Positions 7,376-17,432 of a stretch of 44,728 bases of DNA are shown here, piece by piece. The stretch is taken from assembly GCA_030849065.1 (NCBI GenBank), contig JASAON010001511.1, forward strand, positions 1 to 44,728, given 5' to 3'. The notes beneath the pieces were generated by a model. That model had not been told where the DNA came from. It worked only from the letters and a program-made list of their open reading frames with translations, and did no database searches. The position numbers and the translations under genes were made by a program. This DNA is from Jaenimonas drosophilae. Its lineage: Eukaryota; Euglenozoa; Kinetoplastea; Trypanosomatida; Trypanosomatidae. Each line of letters begins with the position of its first letter. Within the stretch, counting starts at the first letter, position 1.

Positions 7376-9850
7376 CTAGCTACTTGAACTCATGTACACG
7401 TCGACAGCATGCAACTTTTCAGGGTTGCTGTGAAGAAACTGTGTCTCCATCTGTCGAAATCTTGATTGTTCATCTTCAATCTGCGCCGTTGTGGGAGATG
7501 CAATTCGACCAAAATCATCCGTCTGCAACGCAATTTGAATTCGGCCGGCAATCAACGCATCTCTTGTTCCTGGATTCTGAACGATAGGGGCGTCTCTAAT
7601 TCTTGGAACTCCTCGGTGCAGTGTTGACATGGAGAAGCATGCATCACCAATGTGAACCTCTCGGGTACTGTTCTTTGATCTGTAAAAGATATGTAACGTG
7701 ATTACATCCTGATCTGGTTGTGCCAAATAGAACATGAACGTTTCTTCGAATCGAACAGATGCGGACAATTCCTTCACCGAAGTTTTATACTTTTCCTTGA
7801 TAGACTTCAGCTTTATAATAAGGAAGCCTGGTTCAGTTATTGGAGCTGCATTTCGCTGGATGCTCGACAACTGCATAATTGTAACTCCCAAATGCGCGCC
7901 GGCAGGAATAGTATTTCTTTTCCGCTCTTCGGAAGCTCGAGCCACGGATGGCTGCGACAGAGCCGTGCTACCATACACTCTGCTTCGACGAGGGGTTGAG
8001 GAAGTGCGTTGCGCCGATTGCTCATCACGGGCACTGGACGCCAGGTCACGTCTAAGTCGATCATTTTCTGCCGCCATTGACTCCATTCGGCGACTATTCC
8101 TACCCCTTTCTCGGTCACGGCTACGAGCCGAAGATTTCCGCAGTTGAGATAATTGTCGCTCCAAATCGTCATTATCACGCTCTAGACTTTCCTTTTTGCG
8201 GTTGGCGCGATGAAGGTCTTTGAGTAGCTCTTCCTCTCTGTTTAAGCGATCGTGGAGCAAATTGTTTTCTTCCTGAAGAGTTGCAATACGGTCATCTTTC
8301 TGCCGATTTTCCCTCTGCAAAGATTCGATGAGTTCTGGCTCAAGACGAGTTGCCCGACTCAGTTCTTCTCTCAGACGACCAATTTCATCATCCTTGTCTA
8401 AGTTATCGCGCACCACGTGAGAATTTTGATTTTCATCCCATGCTTCTTCGAGCAACCGCATAATGTCCTCCACAGTTTCACGGTTATCTTTTGATAATTG
8501 CTGAATAGATTTGGTGTTACCCGCTGATGAATCAGTAACTTTTGCATTGAGAAGTGCGTCATTGTCTCGCTGCAGAGCTTCAATGTGATCCAGCATGTCA
8601 GCACGGCGGTCATCTGATAAAATTTCATTCCGGGCAAGCGAATCTTTCAGCAATGCGATTTCCTTTTCCAAAGCATCATTGTTTGATGCGCCGAACTGCT
8701 GCGCCGGCTGTGAGAGCAGCTGATGCCTGTTTGATTTCTCATTTGCCAACATCATCTCCAATTCTTTGCATCGAATATCTTTCGAGTCGATAACGCTTTG
8801 AAGCTCCAAAATCCTATTCTTGCTCAGAGCAATCTCCTCACAAAGATAATCATTCTCGCGCACGGCAGAATTGTAAAGCTTGGTGTTATCAGTCGGATCT
8901 CCCACAACAGATGCCGAAGAAGAGTTCACGTATGCTGGAATTGAGCTGTCTGCATTTCCAGCAGCAACAGGGAAAAAAGTTGGATTTGGTCGCTGTGACT
9001 TGCGAAGAAATGCGACTTCGTTTTTCAGAAGCGAAATCTGGTGCTCAAGAGAATTAAGAATTCCCCCATCGGATGACGCATCATTCAAATCACGAATCGT
9101 TTGAAGCTCTCGTTGTAGAGTTGCTTCTCTCTCTCTCCACAGGCGCTCTTTTCGACGAAGGTCCTCCTCAGAATTTTGCAGCTTTGACTCCAGCTGCGCA
9201 ACGTCCTCCCTCAAAAACACTTCTCTCAGCGGTTCAGCTGTCTTCTGAGGAGACCTGAAATTAGCATCCGCACAGCCCGACCGACGAGATGTGGACAGCT
9301 CGTCTATTTTCTCGCGAAGACGATGCATCTCCTGTTCCGAGCAATCCATTGAAATACGTGAAGTCTCTCTTTCGTTTCGGAGTAGGCTGGTCAATTCTTG
9401 CAACTGTTGTCGTGTTTGATCCAATTCCTTTGAAATGCGGTCACGCTCTTTGGACACCTTTTCGTAGGCATCGGTTTCATCGCGTAGCTGCTTTTCCATT
9501 TCTACCTCCTTTTGTTGGTAGAGGTCAGAATTCCGTCGGTAGTCAGCAGCGCTATTCTTCATAGAAGCCCTTAAGTCATCATTCTCCTTAATGAGTTGTT
9601 GGGCTTGCTTCCCACAGGAAGAAGTATCGCCAAAAGATCCTCCTTCCAGAGACTTAATTCTTCTTTGAAGAGAGGTATTCTCTTCTTCCAAAACTCGGGC
9701 ATTGCGGTTAGCTATAGATACCTTCTCCTTCAAATCGGGGAGACTCGCCACATCTCTTGATAGGTCCTTTAATCGCAATTCTAGTTCGTAGATTCTTAGA
9801 TCTCTCTCAGAAAGCTGTTCTTTGAATCGTGAAATAGAATTTGATTCCAT
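7376..9850 (-). CDS. Coiled-coil protein with C-terminal C2-like domain (CC2D-like architecture)
   Basis: 824 codons from an ATG at 9850. Residues 1 to about 600 are almost continuous coiled coil: heptads rich in E, R, L and Q, with short S/N-rich breaks near 280-320. Residues about 600-645 are basic and serine-rich. Residues about 648-778 alternate hydrophobic beta strands and end with RIQIALQTDDFG, with the rhythm of a C2 beta-sandwich (GVTIMQLSSIQ, GFLIIKLKSI, ETFMFYLAQPDQDVITLHI). I see no obvious full set of calcium-binding aspartates, so a calcium-independent C2 is likely. The trypanosome attachment-zone protein CC2D combines coiled coil and C2, so this is a candidate relative; C2 proteins of centrioles and cilia are the alternative. 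It is the first minus-strand gene after the strand-switch region. Confidence 0.85.
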   Translation of the reverse strand: MESNSISRFKEQLSERDLRIYELELRLKDLSRDVASLPDLKEKVSIANRNARVLEEENTSLQRRIKSLEGGSFGDTSSCGKQAQQLIKENDDLRASMKNSAADYRRNSDLYQQKEVEMEKQLRDETDAYEKVSKERDRISKELDQTRQQLQELTSLLRNERETSRISMDCSEQEMHRLREKIDELSTSRRSGCADANFRSPQKTAEPLREVFLREDVAQLESKLQNSEEDLRRKERLWREREATLQRELQTIRDLNDASSDGGILNSLEHQISLLKNEVAFLRKSQRPNPTFFPVAAGNADSSIPAYVNSSSASVVGDPTDNTKLYNSAVRENDYLCEEIALSKNRILELQSVIDSKDIRCKELEMMLANEKSNRHQLLSQPAQQFGASNNDALEKEIALLKDSLARNEILSDDRRADMLDHIEALQRDNDALLNAKVTDSSAGNTKSIQQLSKDNRETVEDIMRLLEEAWDENQNSHVVRDNLDKDDEIGRLREELSRATRLEPELIESLQRENRQKDDRIATLQEENNLLHDRLNREEELLKDLHRANRKKESLERDNDDLERQLSQLRKSSARSRDRERGRNSRRMESMAAENDRLRRDLASSARDEQSAQRTSSTPRRSRVYGSTALSQPSVARASEERKRNTIPAGAHLGVTIMQLSSIQRNAAPITEPGFLIIKLKSIKEKYKTSVKELSASVRFEETFMFYLAQPDQDVITLHIFYRSKNSTREVHIGDACFSMSTLHRGVPRIRDAPIVQNPGTRDALIAGRIQIALQTDDFGRIASPTTAQIEDEQSRFRQMETQFLHSNPEKLHAVDVYMSSSS

Positions 9851-9859
9851 TGGATTGCA

Positions 9860-9888
9860 CTGGAAGAAAAAAAAAGAGAGAGATCAAT
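9860..9888 (-). promoter_or_regulatory. Strong trans-splice acceptor for the C2/coiled-coil gene
   Basis: On the minus strand a CTCTCTCTTTTTTTTTCTTC-like tract ends in CAG, with the AG at 9861-9860. The mature leader would then contribute only 9 gene-encoded bases before the ATG at 9850. The clean tract, the first AG after it and the ATG immediately downstream support the start chosen for that gene. Confidence 0.6.
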
Positions 9889-11168
9889 GTTGAAGCTGAA
9901 TCAAAGCACTCGTATCACAGGAGACTGTTAGTATTGAGGTTTTGAAGTTCTGGTCAGTTAGTCAAAACCTAATCAACTAGACCAAAGGAGATGGTCGCCA
10001 ATAATATGAAACTAGCCATCCAAATACCAGCCTCTCCATTTTCTGCTCGCAAAATTCTCATTTGTTTCACCCATAATGAACTCATTGCGCATACTCAAAA
10101 ATCAGGCCACAACCTATCTTCCAACGTTATATCTTCACTGAAGAATTCATCCTTTGCCGCAGGCCTGGGAAGTCAAAATGCGTCCCCCGTCGATGAATAC
10201 GTGAAAACGAGAGATTCCGCAGAAACAAAATCACCATCCCAAAAAGACGTCACGCATATCCGAAAAGCGGCCCATCTGCCCCCCGCCAACGAACGAGGAG
10301 GATGACCGATCCCAGCAAAAAATTCACTGGGAGCGAGTGCGGCGCAGGGGGGGTCCCCCACTTTTGCGGGAACAAAACGCAATAACCCCCAACAGCCAAA
10401 CGGTGTGGCCATGCAAAATTGAGAATAGGGCTTCCCCCGTATCCAAAACTCCCGCGGAAGAAAAGCCTGGGAACGGAGCATCGGCAGCGCACAATCCAAC
10501 CCTCGATCGCGCATCGCCGCTTTCAAAAGGCGGGAACCCATCTTTCCCGCCCCCACATGCCCCCGAAAACCGGCGGCCGCCCGAAGCAACAGGACACCCC
10601 TTCTTCCAAAATCGCGCTCCCGCCCGCCCCCCGCACCCCCAAAAAAAGAACAAATCCCCACCACCACACACCCCGCTTTCGCCGCCGCCATGGGCGTTTT
10701 GCGCGCGCACCAATCCGGAAGATACCCGCGGGGGGGGGGGATAAGCGGCTGCGGAAATACGGGGGGGGGGGAAGGGGGATATCGCCCCGCAAAAAAAAAA
10801 CCATTAGAATTTGCAGACCACACAACGCCAGCCCAGAGCAGCGGGGCGGCACGATTCCGGATTTAACTTCGCCAACCCCTTGAAAAATGCCATGGCGGGG
10901 GTATCGGGCGGGCCCCCCGCCCTCCCGGAACGCCCGCCCCCTCAAAACCGCCCGCAAGGGGCCGAAGCACGACAAACGCAACCCCGCACGCGAACAAGCG
11001 CGCCACCACGGCCGCCGCGCGGAGAATTTGGGGCACAAGGTTCGCCGAGCCCCAAACAACCATCCCGGACGCATGTTGCACAGCGCAACCCCGCCCCCCT
11101 CCCCGGCGGACTCGAGACCCGCGGCGCCATTCGGTTCGATATTTGCAATTTGTTTGGCTGGCGCTGTT

Positions 11169-11317
11169 GGGGGGGGGGGGGGGGGGGCGTTTGGGGGGCC
11201 CCGCCCCCCAACGTGCACNNNNNNNNNNNNNNNNNNNNNNNNNNNNNNNNNNNNNNNNNNNNNNNNNNNNNNNNNNNNNNNNNNNNNNNNNNNNNNNNNN
11301 NNNNATGTGCGCGGGGT

Positions 11318-11352
<35 letters not shown>

Positions 11353-11383
11353 CTTTTGGCGCGCCGCGCCACCCATCGTGCAG
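11169..11383. repeat. Direct repeat flanking the gap: G tract plus 31-base segment
   Basis: Left of the gap, a 19-base G tract is followed by a 31-base segment (11188-11218). Right of it, a 35-base G tract is followed by a matching segment (11353-11383). The two segments agree at 24 of 31 positions by direct count, and all seven differences involve a G or C on at least one side except one A/T. This fits one locus read twice with errors, that is, overlapping contig ends. A genuine tandem repeat is the alternative. Confidence 0.6.
11219..11304. other. Assembly gap (86 N)
   Basis: A run of 86 undetermined bases in the middle of the strand-switch region. Its flanks are long G tracts and share a near-identical 31-base segment, so the true gap size may be zero or negative. 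Confidence 0.98.
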
Positions 11384-12682
11384 CACCGGCTGCCGGCGGT
11401 CAAAAACACCTGAACTCTCGACGCGGCAAAATTGCGGGAGAATTGTTGCGTTCGGGCCGCTGTGATTTGCTGATCGCGCTGGGGCGATCGGGTGCCGCTT
11501 GCGTTCTGCATGGTTTTGGAAAGGGAACAATGGAAATGGAAACGTGGATATCAACATGTGAGGCGAATCACCGATCCCCGCCGCCCTCCGTTTCAGACGG
11601 CGGCGCGCGCTTTCCTCTTTGGCAGGGAGCGCAATCCGCAAATTTGCTTCACCCCCTTCCCCCGCCGCCAAAGGCGATTCCCAGCCCGGCAAAACCCATG
11701 CCCGGCGCCACCCCCCCCCTTCCCCCAGCCCCCTGCGCGGCGCGATGCGGTGGAATGGAAATGGTGGCGATGTGGCGCGGCGGCGCGGGGCAAGCTGCGC
11801 ATGGGTTTATTCGGGTAAAAGCCCTTTCCCGAACTTGTCGCGCCGCCCCCTGGATGTGTGAGAAAACCGTTTGGATTTCGCCCCGCGACGGATTCTTCAT
11901 TGATTCTCCGGACCCGCCAACCTTGTTTCTACTTCGCCAGCTTCTTCGTTCGCGTTATCGTATTCGCGCTTTGGCCCGCCCTGGTTTCCCGTTGGTTTGA
12001 TCGGGTGGGTGGTTTGGCGCCCCCCCCCCCCCCCGCGGCGGTATCCGGCATTCCGCAAAATGGGGCGCCCCCCCCCCTTGCTTGGCGGAGGCTGGGGTGG
12101 CGCCCGCCCCCCCTCTATTTTCCCGGCGGCTCTTGCTTACCCCGGGGTGTGGCGCGGGAGGGGGGGGGGTGTTCTTCTCCTCGCGCCGCTGCTGTGTTTC
12201 GGGGTTGTTGCCTGGCGGTGGTGCTCGCCCCCGGTGGCGCCTCCCGTTTCGGGCCGCGCCAGTTTTCAGCTTTTGCGGGGTGGGGCCGTGGTGCCTCGAA
12301 TCGGTTTTCTGGGGGGGGGGGGCGTTTCGGCAGCGCGGCCCCCCCAAGCCCGCGGAAGCCGAACGGCGCGCCGGGGATATGAATGGAGAGGCCCTCTTAT
12401 TTTCCTCGTGTGGAAAAATAGATCGTCCGCCGGCTCGCGCCCATTTAGCCTTGCCTTTTATTTTCTCATACTGTAACTTGGCTGCAAATGTGAAAGCTCG
12501 GACCAATCTGTGTGTCCAAAGGTTGTGTCAATGCCTGGCTTCCCGCAAATAAACCTATCGACAGCTTTCCCAATGTGGACTTCAACTTCTTCACAATTTC
12601 TATCTGTGTCTGGTGCGTGTAGAAACTCCTTCCATAGATTCAATTTATCACTTTCTGGCTGGGTGAGTACCTTGGGCTTCTT

Positions 12683-15571
12683 ATGTCCGTCGTTCTTGAT
12701 ACCCAGCCCAATGGCAATTACGAACCGTCGGAGTCTGAAATTAGAGAGTATGGCATCTGGCTGGGTATGAAACTACCCGAAGATAATGCGTTCTTGTGGA
12801 TTGCTAGAGATGGACTGAAGGCGCCGCTACCAGAACACTGGAGAGCTTGCAAAAGTGAGAAGGGAGAGCTGTACTATTTCAACTTCAAGACTGGCCAAAG
12901 TATTTGGGATCATCCTATGGACGACCATTTTAAAGAGCTGTTTAAGCAAGAAAAGTTGAACCCGACGACACAAAGCGTTTCTCACGGAGCAAAGGCGAGC
13001 AATATCCCTCATACAGCTCAAAAGCTAGGTAAAAAGAAGGCCAAAACGACTGAATCTTCTGCCGAACCATCGGAAGAAAAAAAAGCTGAAGGAACAGTTG
13101 GAAAACTTCATACTTTGAAAACATTGAAGCTACGGAAAGAGATGCCAGAGGATTTAAAGGTTTTTGTGGATGCCAGCGGCGGTAGCAAGGCAGATCAATC
13201 CAAAAAGACAAAGCCGATTGCCCCGCTGTCAACAGCAATTGATTTACCATCAACTGCAACATCTCCTTCCCACTCTTCTAACGATGGAAATGGCACTACT
13301 CCCAATCAGAGAGTTCCGTCTGCAGCTGCAATTGGAAGGACTGACGCACCTGACACTCTCCTGGGAGAGAAGGATGTTATTGCCGGAGGAGGTATTATGG
13401 GGCTCAAGGCGTTATCCAAGCTTAACTCCCCTAGTGCAAAGAAGGTTCACCCTCAGGCAGACAGTAGTCAACGCACCGAGGAGGAAAAGATTGAAAGGAA
13501 GTTGAAAGAAGAGCTCGAGGCATTTCAACGCGAGCGAGAATCACAGTCTGAAAAAAACAAAGAAAAACTTCAGGCAAAGTTTGATTCGTCCCTTCGAGAA
13601 TTTAAGGAAAGCCTGGAGGCTGAGAAGAAGACTCAGGTTGCACTTTACCAAAAAAAGATAGATGAAACGCTTGATGCGGAGCGCAAAAAGTGTGATGACG
13701 ACATCCAGCAGCTGGTGGCAGGCGTGCGGAAAGAGTTGGGAGAAAAAAAGGATGCTGAGCTGCGTAGGCTACGCGAGGAGCATGATGAGATCCTGAAGCG
13801 AGAGAAAGAGCAGATGACCGCTGAAAACAAAAAGCAAATCGATTTGATCTCCCAAACACAGCGCACTAGCAAGGCCCATCTGGCAGGGATGAATCAATTT
13901 TCTGATGACTCATCAGATCTCGCACACATTGCTGAAACCTTTATTAAGGAATACGAGAACTGTTGTGCTCTCTCTTTCAGCGAAGTTGAACGAATTCAGA
14001 ACGACTTTATAAGGAGCCAGTCTGTGCACTTTGGTGACATCAAGAAACAACTTGAGTCTCAAATAGATGAGTGCAGGAAGACTATTTGCTATGATATGCA
14101 CCAAGAAGAGTGGAAGCATTACCATGAGCTGGAATGTACGCGAAGGAACCAACTCGCGGAGATAGAACAGGTGCAGAGATTGCATCTTAGTGACCTGCTC
14201 AATCTAAGATTAGACTCAGTTAAGGAGCAGTCTACTATCAAAAGTGAAATTTGCTCAAATTTCCAGGAGCGCCAAAGAAATTCGGAAAGGATGCAGACGA
14301 TTCGACACGAACAGGAGCTGGAAATCGACTCTCTGAAAGCCGAACTCAAATTGAAGGCGGAAGAGGAGCTGAAGATTGTTATGGATGATCTTATTAAAGA
14401 ACAGAGAGCACTCATGCTGAAGCCATCTCCAGCATTCTACGATTCCTCTGCTTGCGTGGGCCATGAAGCATCTCGAAGAGAGCAGAATAGCGAATCTCCA
14501 TCTCCACAGCGTCAGAGCGACAGCGTGGGTCTCCGTCGGGCAGCAATAAATCCTCCTTCCCTGGATGATAATCTCCTTCAGAGAGCGGTAACTCCAGATG
14601 GGCAGTACTCGACTGCTGCAAGCAACAGCGCATTTGATCACCAGGACATCAAGACTCTTATTACGGATGCACTAAGAGAAGTATTTGCTGGGTCTCCATT
14701 TACACTTCCATCGCCTGCTGCTGACAAAGGAAGTTGTGGAGACAGTCCCGCTGTTACCCCACGAAGTAAAGCGGCAAAGGCAGCAAAACACACTATTCCT
14801 TTTATGTTTCCAAGCTCCACTCATCACCAGCATGCGCTGCTGGAAAGTGAGCGTCGCCGAGTGAGTGAAGGAAGATGTTTTGTGGAGAGCCAGCGAAGAT
14901 ACTTGGAGGAACGGCGATTGCAGCTGAAGGAGACGCGCCACCAATGGAAACAAAAAGTACTAGCTGCGAAGCAGGACGGGGTAAGGTCATCATCTCAAAG
15001 GGGGAAGATGCTCAATGAAGTGCGTGTGTCCTTGGAGGAACAGGGCCATGCACTTGATCACGATGAGGCAGTTCTTCGCGAGTCGGAGATGTGGCTCCTA
15101 ACAAAGGAACAGCGACTTCTTCAATTGGAGAGAGACTTGGATGAGCAAGAGGGCCGCCAGGCTGCGTCTGGTGGAGACAACAGCTTGATCAACTGCAGTG
15201 TTGACACAACTGCACTCATTACTGGTTTTTTTAAGCCCGAGTCTGTGCCACTAAATCGCCATGAATCAAACCTCACTCCAGTACAGAGAGTACGGGCCTC
15301 TCGTAGTCCCCCAACGTCATTTTCTCCATTTCAGAGCACAACTCCCAGCCCAGTTGTCTCAAGAGCACTTGATCGAATTGAGAAGCGTCTTGACGAAGTT
15401 ACTTCCATGATCACCATGCACCGACACACTACATCCCCAACAAGTTCCACTTCGCGTCGTCATCACACCCGGCGTCACCCAAGCGGTGAAGTAGCTCAAG
15501 GAGCCACACGATTTTTTGGATCTTTGCAAGATGCTAATACCGAGAGGCACACGGATCCTTGGCCAGCATAG
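12683..15571 (+). CDS. CEP164: CEP164-like WW/coiled-coil protein (transition fibre, distal appendage)
   Basis: 962 codons from the ATG at 12683. The N-terminus has the diagnostic CEP164 layout: a helical segment with YEPSESEI (13-20), then LWIARDGL (38-45), then a WW domain at about 49-82 with W53, YYFNF and W75-DHP. Residues about 266-575 are long charged coiled coil. Residues about 720-835 form a second conserved helical block like the one near the C-terminus of animal CEP164. A last short helix sits near 893-910. The middle and C-terminus are otherwise S/P-rich and disordered. Family knowledge: CEP164 sits at basal-body distal appendages/transition fibres and is needed for cilium assembly; trypanosomes have several paralogues. 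The length is shorter than human CEP164 but the order of parts is preserved. It is the first plus-strand gene after the strand-switch region. Which paralogue it is cannot be told here. Confidence 0.88.
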   Translation: MSVVLDTQPNGNYEPSESEIREYGIWLGMKLPEDNAFLWIARDGLKAPLPEHWRACKSEKGELYYFNFKTGQSIWDHPMDDHFKELFKQEKLNPTTQSVSHGAKASNIPHTAQKLGKKKAKTTESSAEPSEEKKAEGTVGKLHTLKTLKLRKEMPEDLKVFVDASGGSKADQSKKTKPIAPLSTAIDLPSTATSPSHSSNDGNGTTPNQRVPSAAAIGRTDAPDTLLGEKDVIAGGGIMGLKALSKLNSPSAKKVHPQADSSQRTEEEKIERKLKEELEAFQRERESQSEKNKEKLQAKFDSSLREFKESLEAEKKTQVALYQKKIDETLDAERKKCDDDIQQLVAGVRKELGEKKDAELRRLREEHDEILKREKEQMTAENKKQIDLISQTQRTSKAHLAGMNQFSDDSSDLAHIAETFIKEYENCCALSFSEVERIQNDFIRSQSVHFGDIKKQLESQIDECRKTICYDMHQEEWKHYHELECTRRNQLAEIEQVQRLHLSDLLNLRLDSVKEQSTIKSEICSNFQERQRNSERMQTIRHEQELEIDSLKAELKLKAEEELKIVMDDLIKEQRALMLKPSPAFYDSSACVGHEASRREQNSESPSPQRQSDSVGLRRAAINPPSLDDNLLQRAVTPDGQYSTAASNSAFDHQDIKTLITDALREVFAGSPFTLPSPAADKGSCGDSPAVTPRSKAAKAAKHTIPFMFPSSTHHQHALLESERRRVSEGRCFVESQRRYLEERRLQLKETRHQWKQKVLAAKQDGVRSSSQRGKMLNEVRVSLEEQGHALDHDEAVLRESEMWLLTKEQRLLQLERDLDEQEGRQAASGGDNSLINCSVDTTALITGFFKPESVPLNRHESNLTPVQRVRASRSPPTSFSPFQSTTPSPVVSRALDRIEKRLDEVTSMITMHRHTTSPTSSTSRRHHTRRHPSGEVAQGATRFFGSLQDANTERHTDPWPA

Positions 15572-16150
15572 AATATGTTACTGTAGTTTTGCTCTGAGCA
15601 ATAGAGTGTACATAGAGAGGTGCTCCGTCTTGCTTCAATCTATCCATTGATCTCGCAACCGCAGCGATTTTTGCATCAAATTAGTACTCTCACCAGAATG
15701 CTGACTGAATGCATTAATCTGGAGGTACTTTTCTTTTTCACGCGGAAGCCTTCATCGCTTTGCTGTTTTTTCTGTGGCGGTGAAGTTTAATCCTATTGGA
15801 TATTCGCTGCCTTTTTTGAGTGCTAGGCACACTGTCGCAATTTAGCTGTATTCGATGAACATCCGGTGGACGGGTGCGAAATTGTTGAGTCACCTCCACT
15901 GCAGCTTCCGCATGTGATCACCAATTGACATTTGGTGTCTATCTGATGTGGTCGACAGACCGCTCTTGAACAACAGCCAATTACTGGGCAGTTTTTTCGT
16001 TGATGATGCTCTTCACGAAGTTTTCATGCTCCACATGTTTCTCTCATTGTCTCGATAATGACAGGAAGGCAAAATAGAAAAAACCAGTTTCTCCTATCAC
16101 TATCCAATTGTTTTTCTCACCGCAGCCGCCACCACCAGTGCTCGAGCCCG
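15572..16150. other. Intergenic region and 5' leader
   Basis: AT-richer spacer with T/C-rich stretches near 15729 and 15762 and a clear acceptor near 16125. I see no gene or structured RNA in it. Confidence 0.5.
16110..16125 (+). promoter_or_regulatory. Trans-splice acceptor deciding the next gene's start
   Basis: GTTTTTCTCACCGCAG with AG at 16124-16125. It lies downstream of an in-frame ATG at 16058, so a message spliced here would start translation at the ATG at 16151, giving a leader of about 25 bases. Confidence 0.5.
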
Positions 16151-16924
16151 ATGTCATCTCCATCATTTTGCACCAAAGCAAGCGACCAATGTGACTGTGC
16201 GCCGCGAGAATTCTTGTTCTCTAGATGCGAGTCATCTGTTGAGTCGCTCGACCGATCGACCAGGACAACAGGAATTGATGAAGTGAGTCTTCCGCCGGTT
16301 GATCGACTGCTGTTCAAGGGTTATGAGGACATTTCTTCGTGCTTACGCTCAAAGGATTGCGATGTTACGCAGTTTTTGACAGCTGCAGATGATTCGCTTC
16401 GTTTTCCAGATGATGAACGACGGTCTGGATTACCTATTTCTTCCACACTTCCAGGGGAGTCATTGCTCAACAACTCTACAGCTGGGTGCTCAAGGAACAG
16501 CTGCTACGACAGAGGCTTCGGGGATTACCAACCTCGTCAGGCTGTTCAGGAATCGACCCCAACTTTATCCCATACCCATACACGCGGGAATACGCACCTC
16601 AGCAAGAACAGCTGCTGCCCCACTGCTCGATGGATTGACTGCACCACTCTCTGTGAATTTGCAAGCAACAATAGCACTCCCCTGCTCGGTCCCCTCAGAG
16701 CTGAACGCCTCAACCGGATGAATACCATTCGCTGTGCAACCAGTTTTCCCAACGGAGACGAAAACGAGGTGTCGGGTGGCAGCGAGATCTCTCATGAGAC
16801 ATCCTATGCAATGAGGTCTCGTTTGGAGGAAGCTGTTGAGAGTCGACTGTCCACGGAAGAGAGAAACTCCCGTCGATCTGCAGCAGAATATGCCCTCCAA
16901 CAGCTCTTGATGGCCCACTGCTAA
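16151..16924 (+). CDS. Hypothetical serine-rich protein
   Basis: 257 codons from the ATG at 16151. The same frame has an earlier ATG at 16058 (288 codons), but a strong pyrimidine tract and AG at 16125 lie between them, so I prefer the later start. The protein is rich in S, T, R and C and looks mostly disordered, with one helical stretch at the C-terminus (RSRLEEAVESRLSTEERNSR and onward). No domain, signal peptide or membrane segment is visible and I do not recognise a family. Codon use is less GC-biased than in genes beyond 29 kb. It could be a fast-evolving lineage-specific protein; moderate confidence that it is real. Confidence 0.55.
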   Translation: MSSPSFCTKASDQCDCAPREFLFSRCESSVESLDRSTRTTGIDEVSLPPVDRLLFKGYEDISSCLRSKDCDVTQFLTAADDSLRFPDDERRSGLPISSTLPGESLLNNSTAGCSRNSCYDRGFGDYQPRQAVQESTPTLSHTHTRGNTHLSKNSCCPTARWIDCTTLCEFASNNSTPLLGPLRAERLNRMNTIRCATSFPNGDENEVSGGSEISHETSYAMRSRLEEAVESRLSTEERNSRRSAAEYALQQLLMAHC

Positions 16925-17394
16925 ACGCAACATGGGGAGTGGACGAACCTTTCCTTTGGAGTACGTCAACTGCAGGAAAAGAGCCCGAAGCCCTTGAATT
17001 CTTCTGCGGCGTTGACGCACAAAGCTGCTTTATTGCTGCTGCCGCGTACCGCCCACAAGGTTCTCCTGGTTGATTGTTTTTGGTCGGCATTTCCACATCT
17101 CACCATACTGATTTTCGTGCGTTGCCGTTTCTCTTTGCATCTCATTTGCCCACGCAGGCGAATCATTCCTTGCGTTGAATCTTGTTTTCTTATATACTGC
17201 GTGACAATAGAGTGTCACCGCTCCATTGGTGTATTGTAGGACAAAACGGTTTCACTTGGTGAGATGAATCTCTCTTTTCTGAGACTCCCAGAACCTTTTG
17301 TCTTAGCTACACTATGCCGAGCTGCGTGCATAGCATTACATAGAGTTACTCACGCACTTTGATTTTTCATCATACTCACTCGCTACCTTGTTCA

Positions 17395-17432
17395 TTTCTC
17401 TCCCCTTCTCCCCCTTTCACTTTTTATCTCAG
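17395..17432 (+). promoter_or_regulatory. Candidate trans-splice acceptor without an obvious ORF
   Basis: About 35 bases of almost pure C/T end in CTCAG (AG at 17431-17432). No ORF of gene-like quality follows for 2 kb, so it may mark a non-coding or short-ORF transcript. Confidence 0.35.

Larger units (their letters stand above)
9851..12682. promoter_or_regulatory. Divergent strand-switch region (expected bidirectional transcription start)
   Basis: All genes to the left are on the minus strand and all to the right on the plus strand, so this 2.8 kb interval is where polymerase II initiation is expected in a kinetoplastid. The outer edges (to about 10150 and from about 12400) have ordinary composition. 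The interior is dominated by G and C homopolymers, including 19 G at 11169-11187 and 35 G at 11318-11352. No credible gene is present. Open frames inside it are a by-product of extreme GC content and the gap. G tracts are known at trypanosomatid start regions, but here the gradual worsening towards the gap suggests poor base calls. Confidence 0.7.

Noticed and set aside
9991..10305. 104-codon plus-strand frame at the left edge of the strand-switch region
   Set aside because: Begins in ordinary sequence but ends in degraded G/C-rich sequence; no domain and no clear acceptor.
10173..12552. Many overlapping open frames of 60-390 codons on both strands around the N gap
   Set aside because: They arise from G/C homopolymers that exclude stop codons, several read through the Ns, and the translations are runs of G, P and R. 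Sequence quality there is doubtful.
12458..12770. Minus-strand frame of roughly 100 codons antisense to the CEP164-like 5' end
   Set aside because: The sequence looks protein-like, but it has no ATG at its beginning, overlaps a well-supported gene on the other strand and has no minus-strand acceptor.
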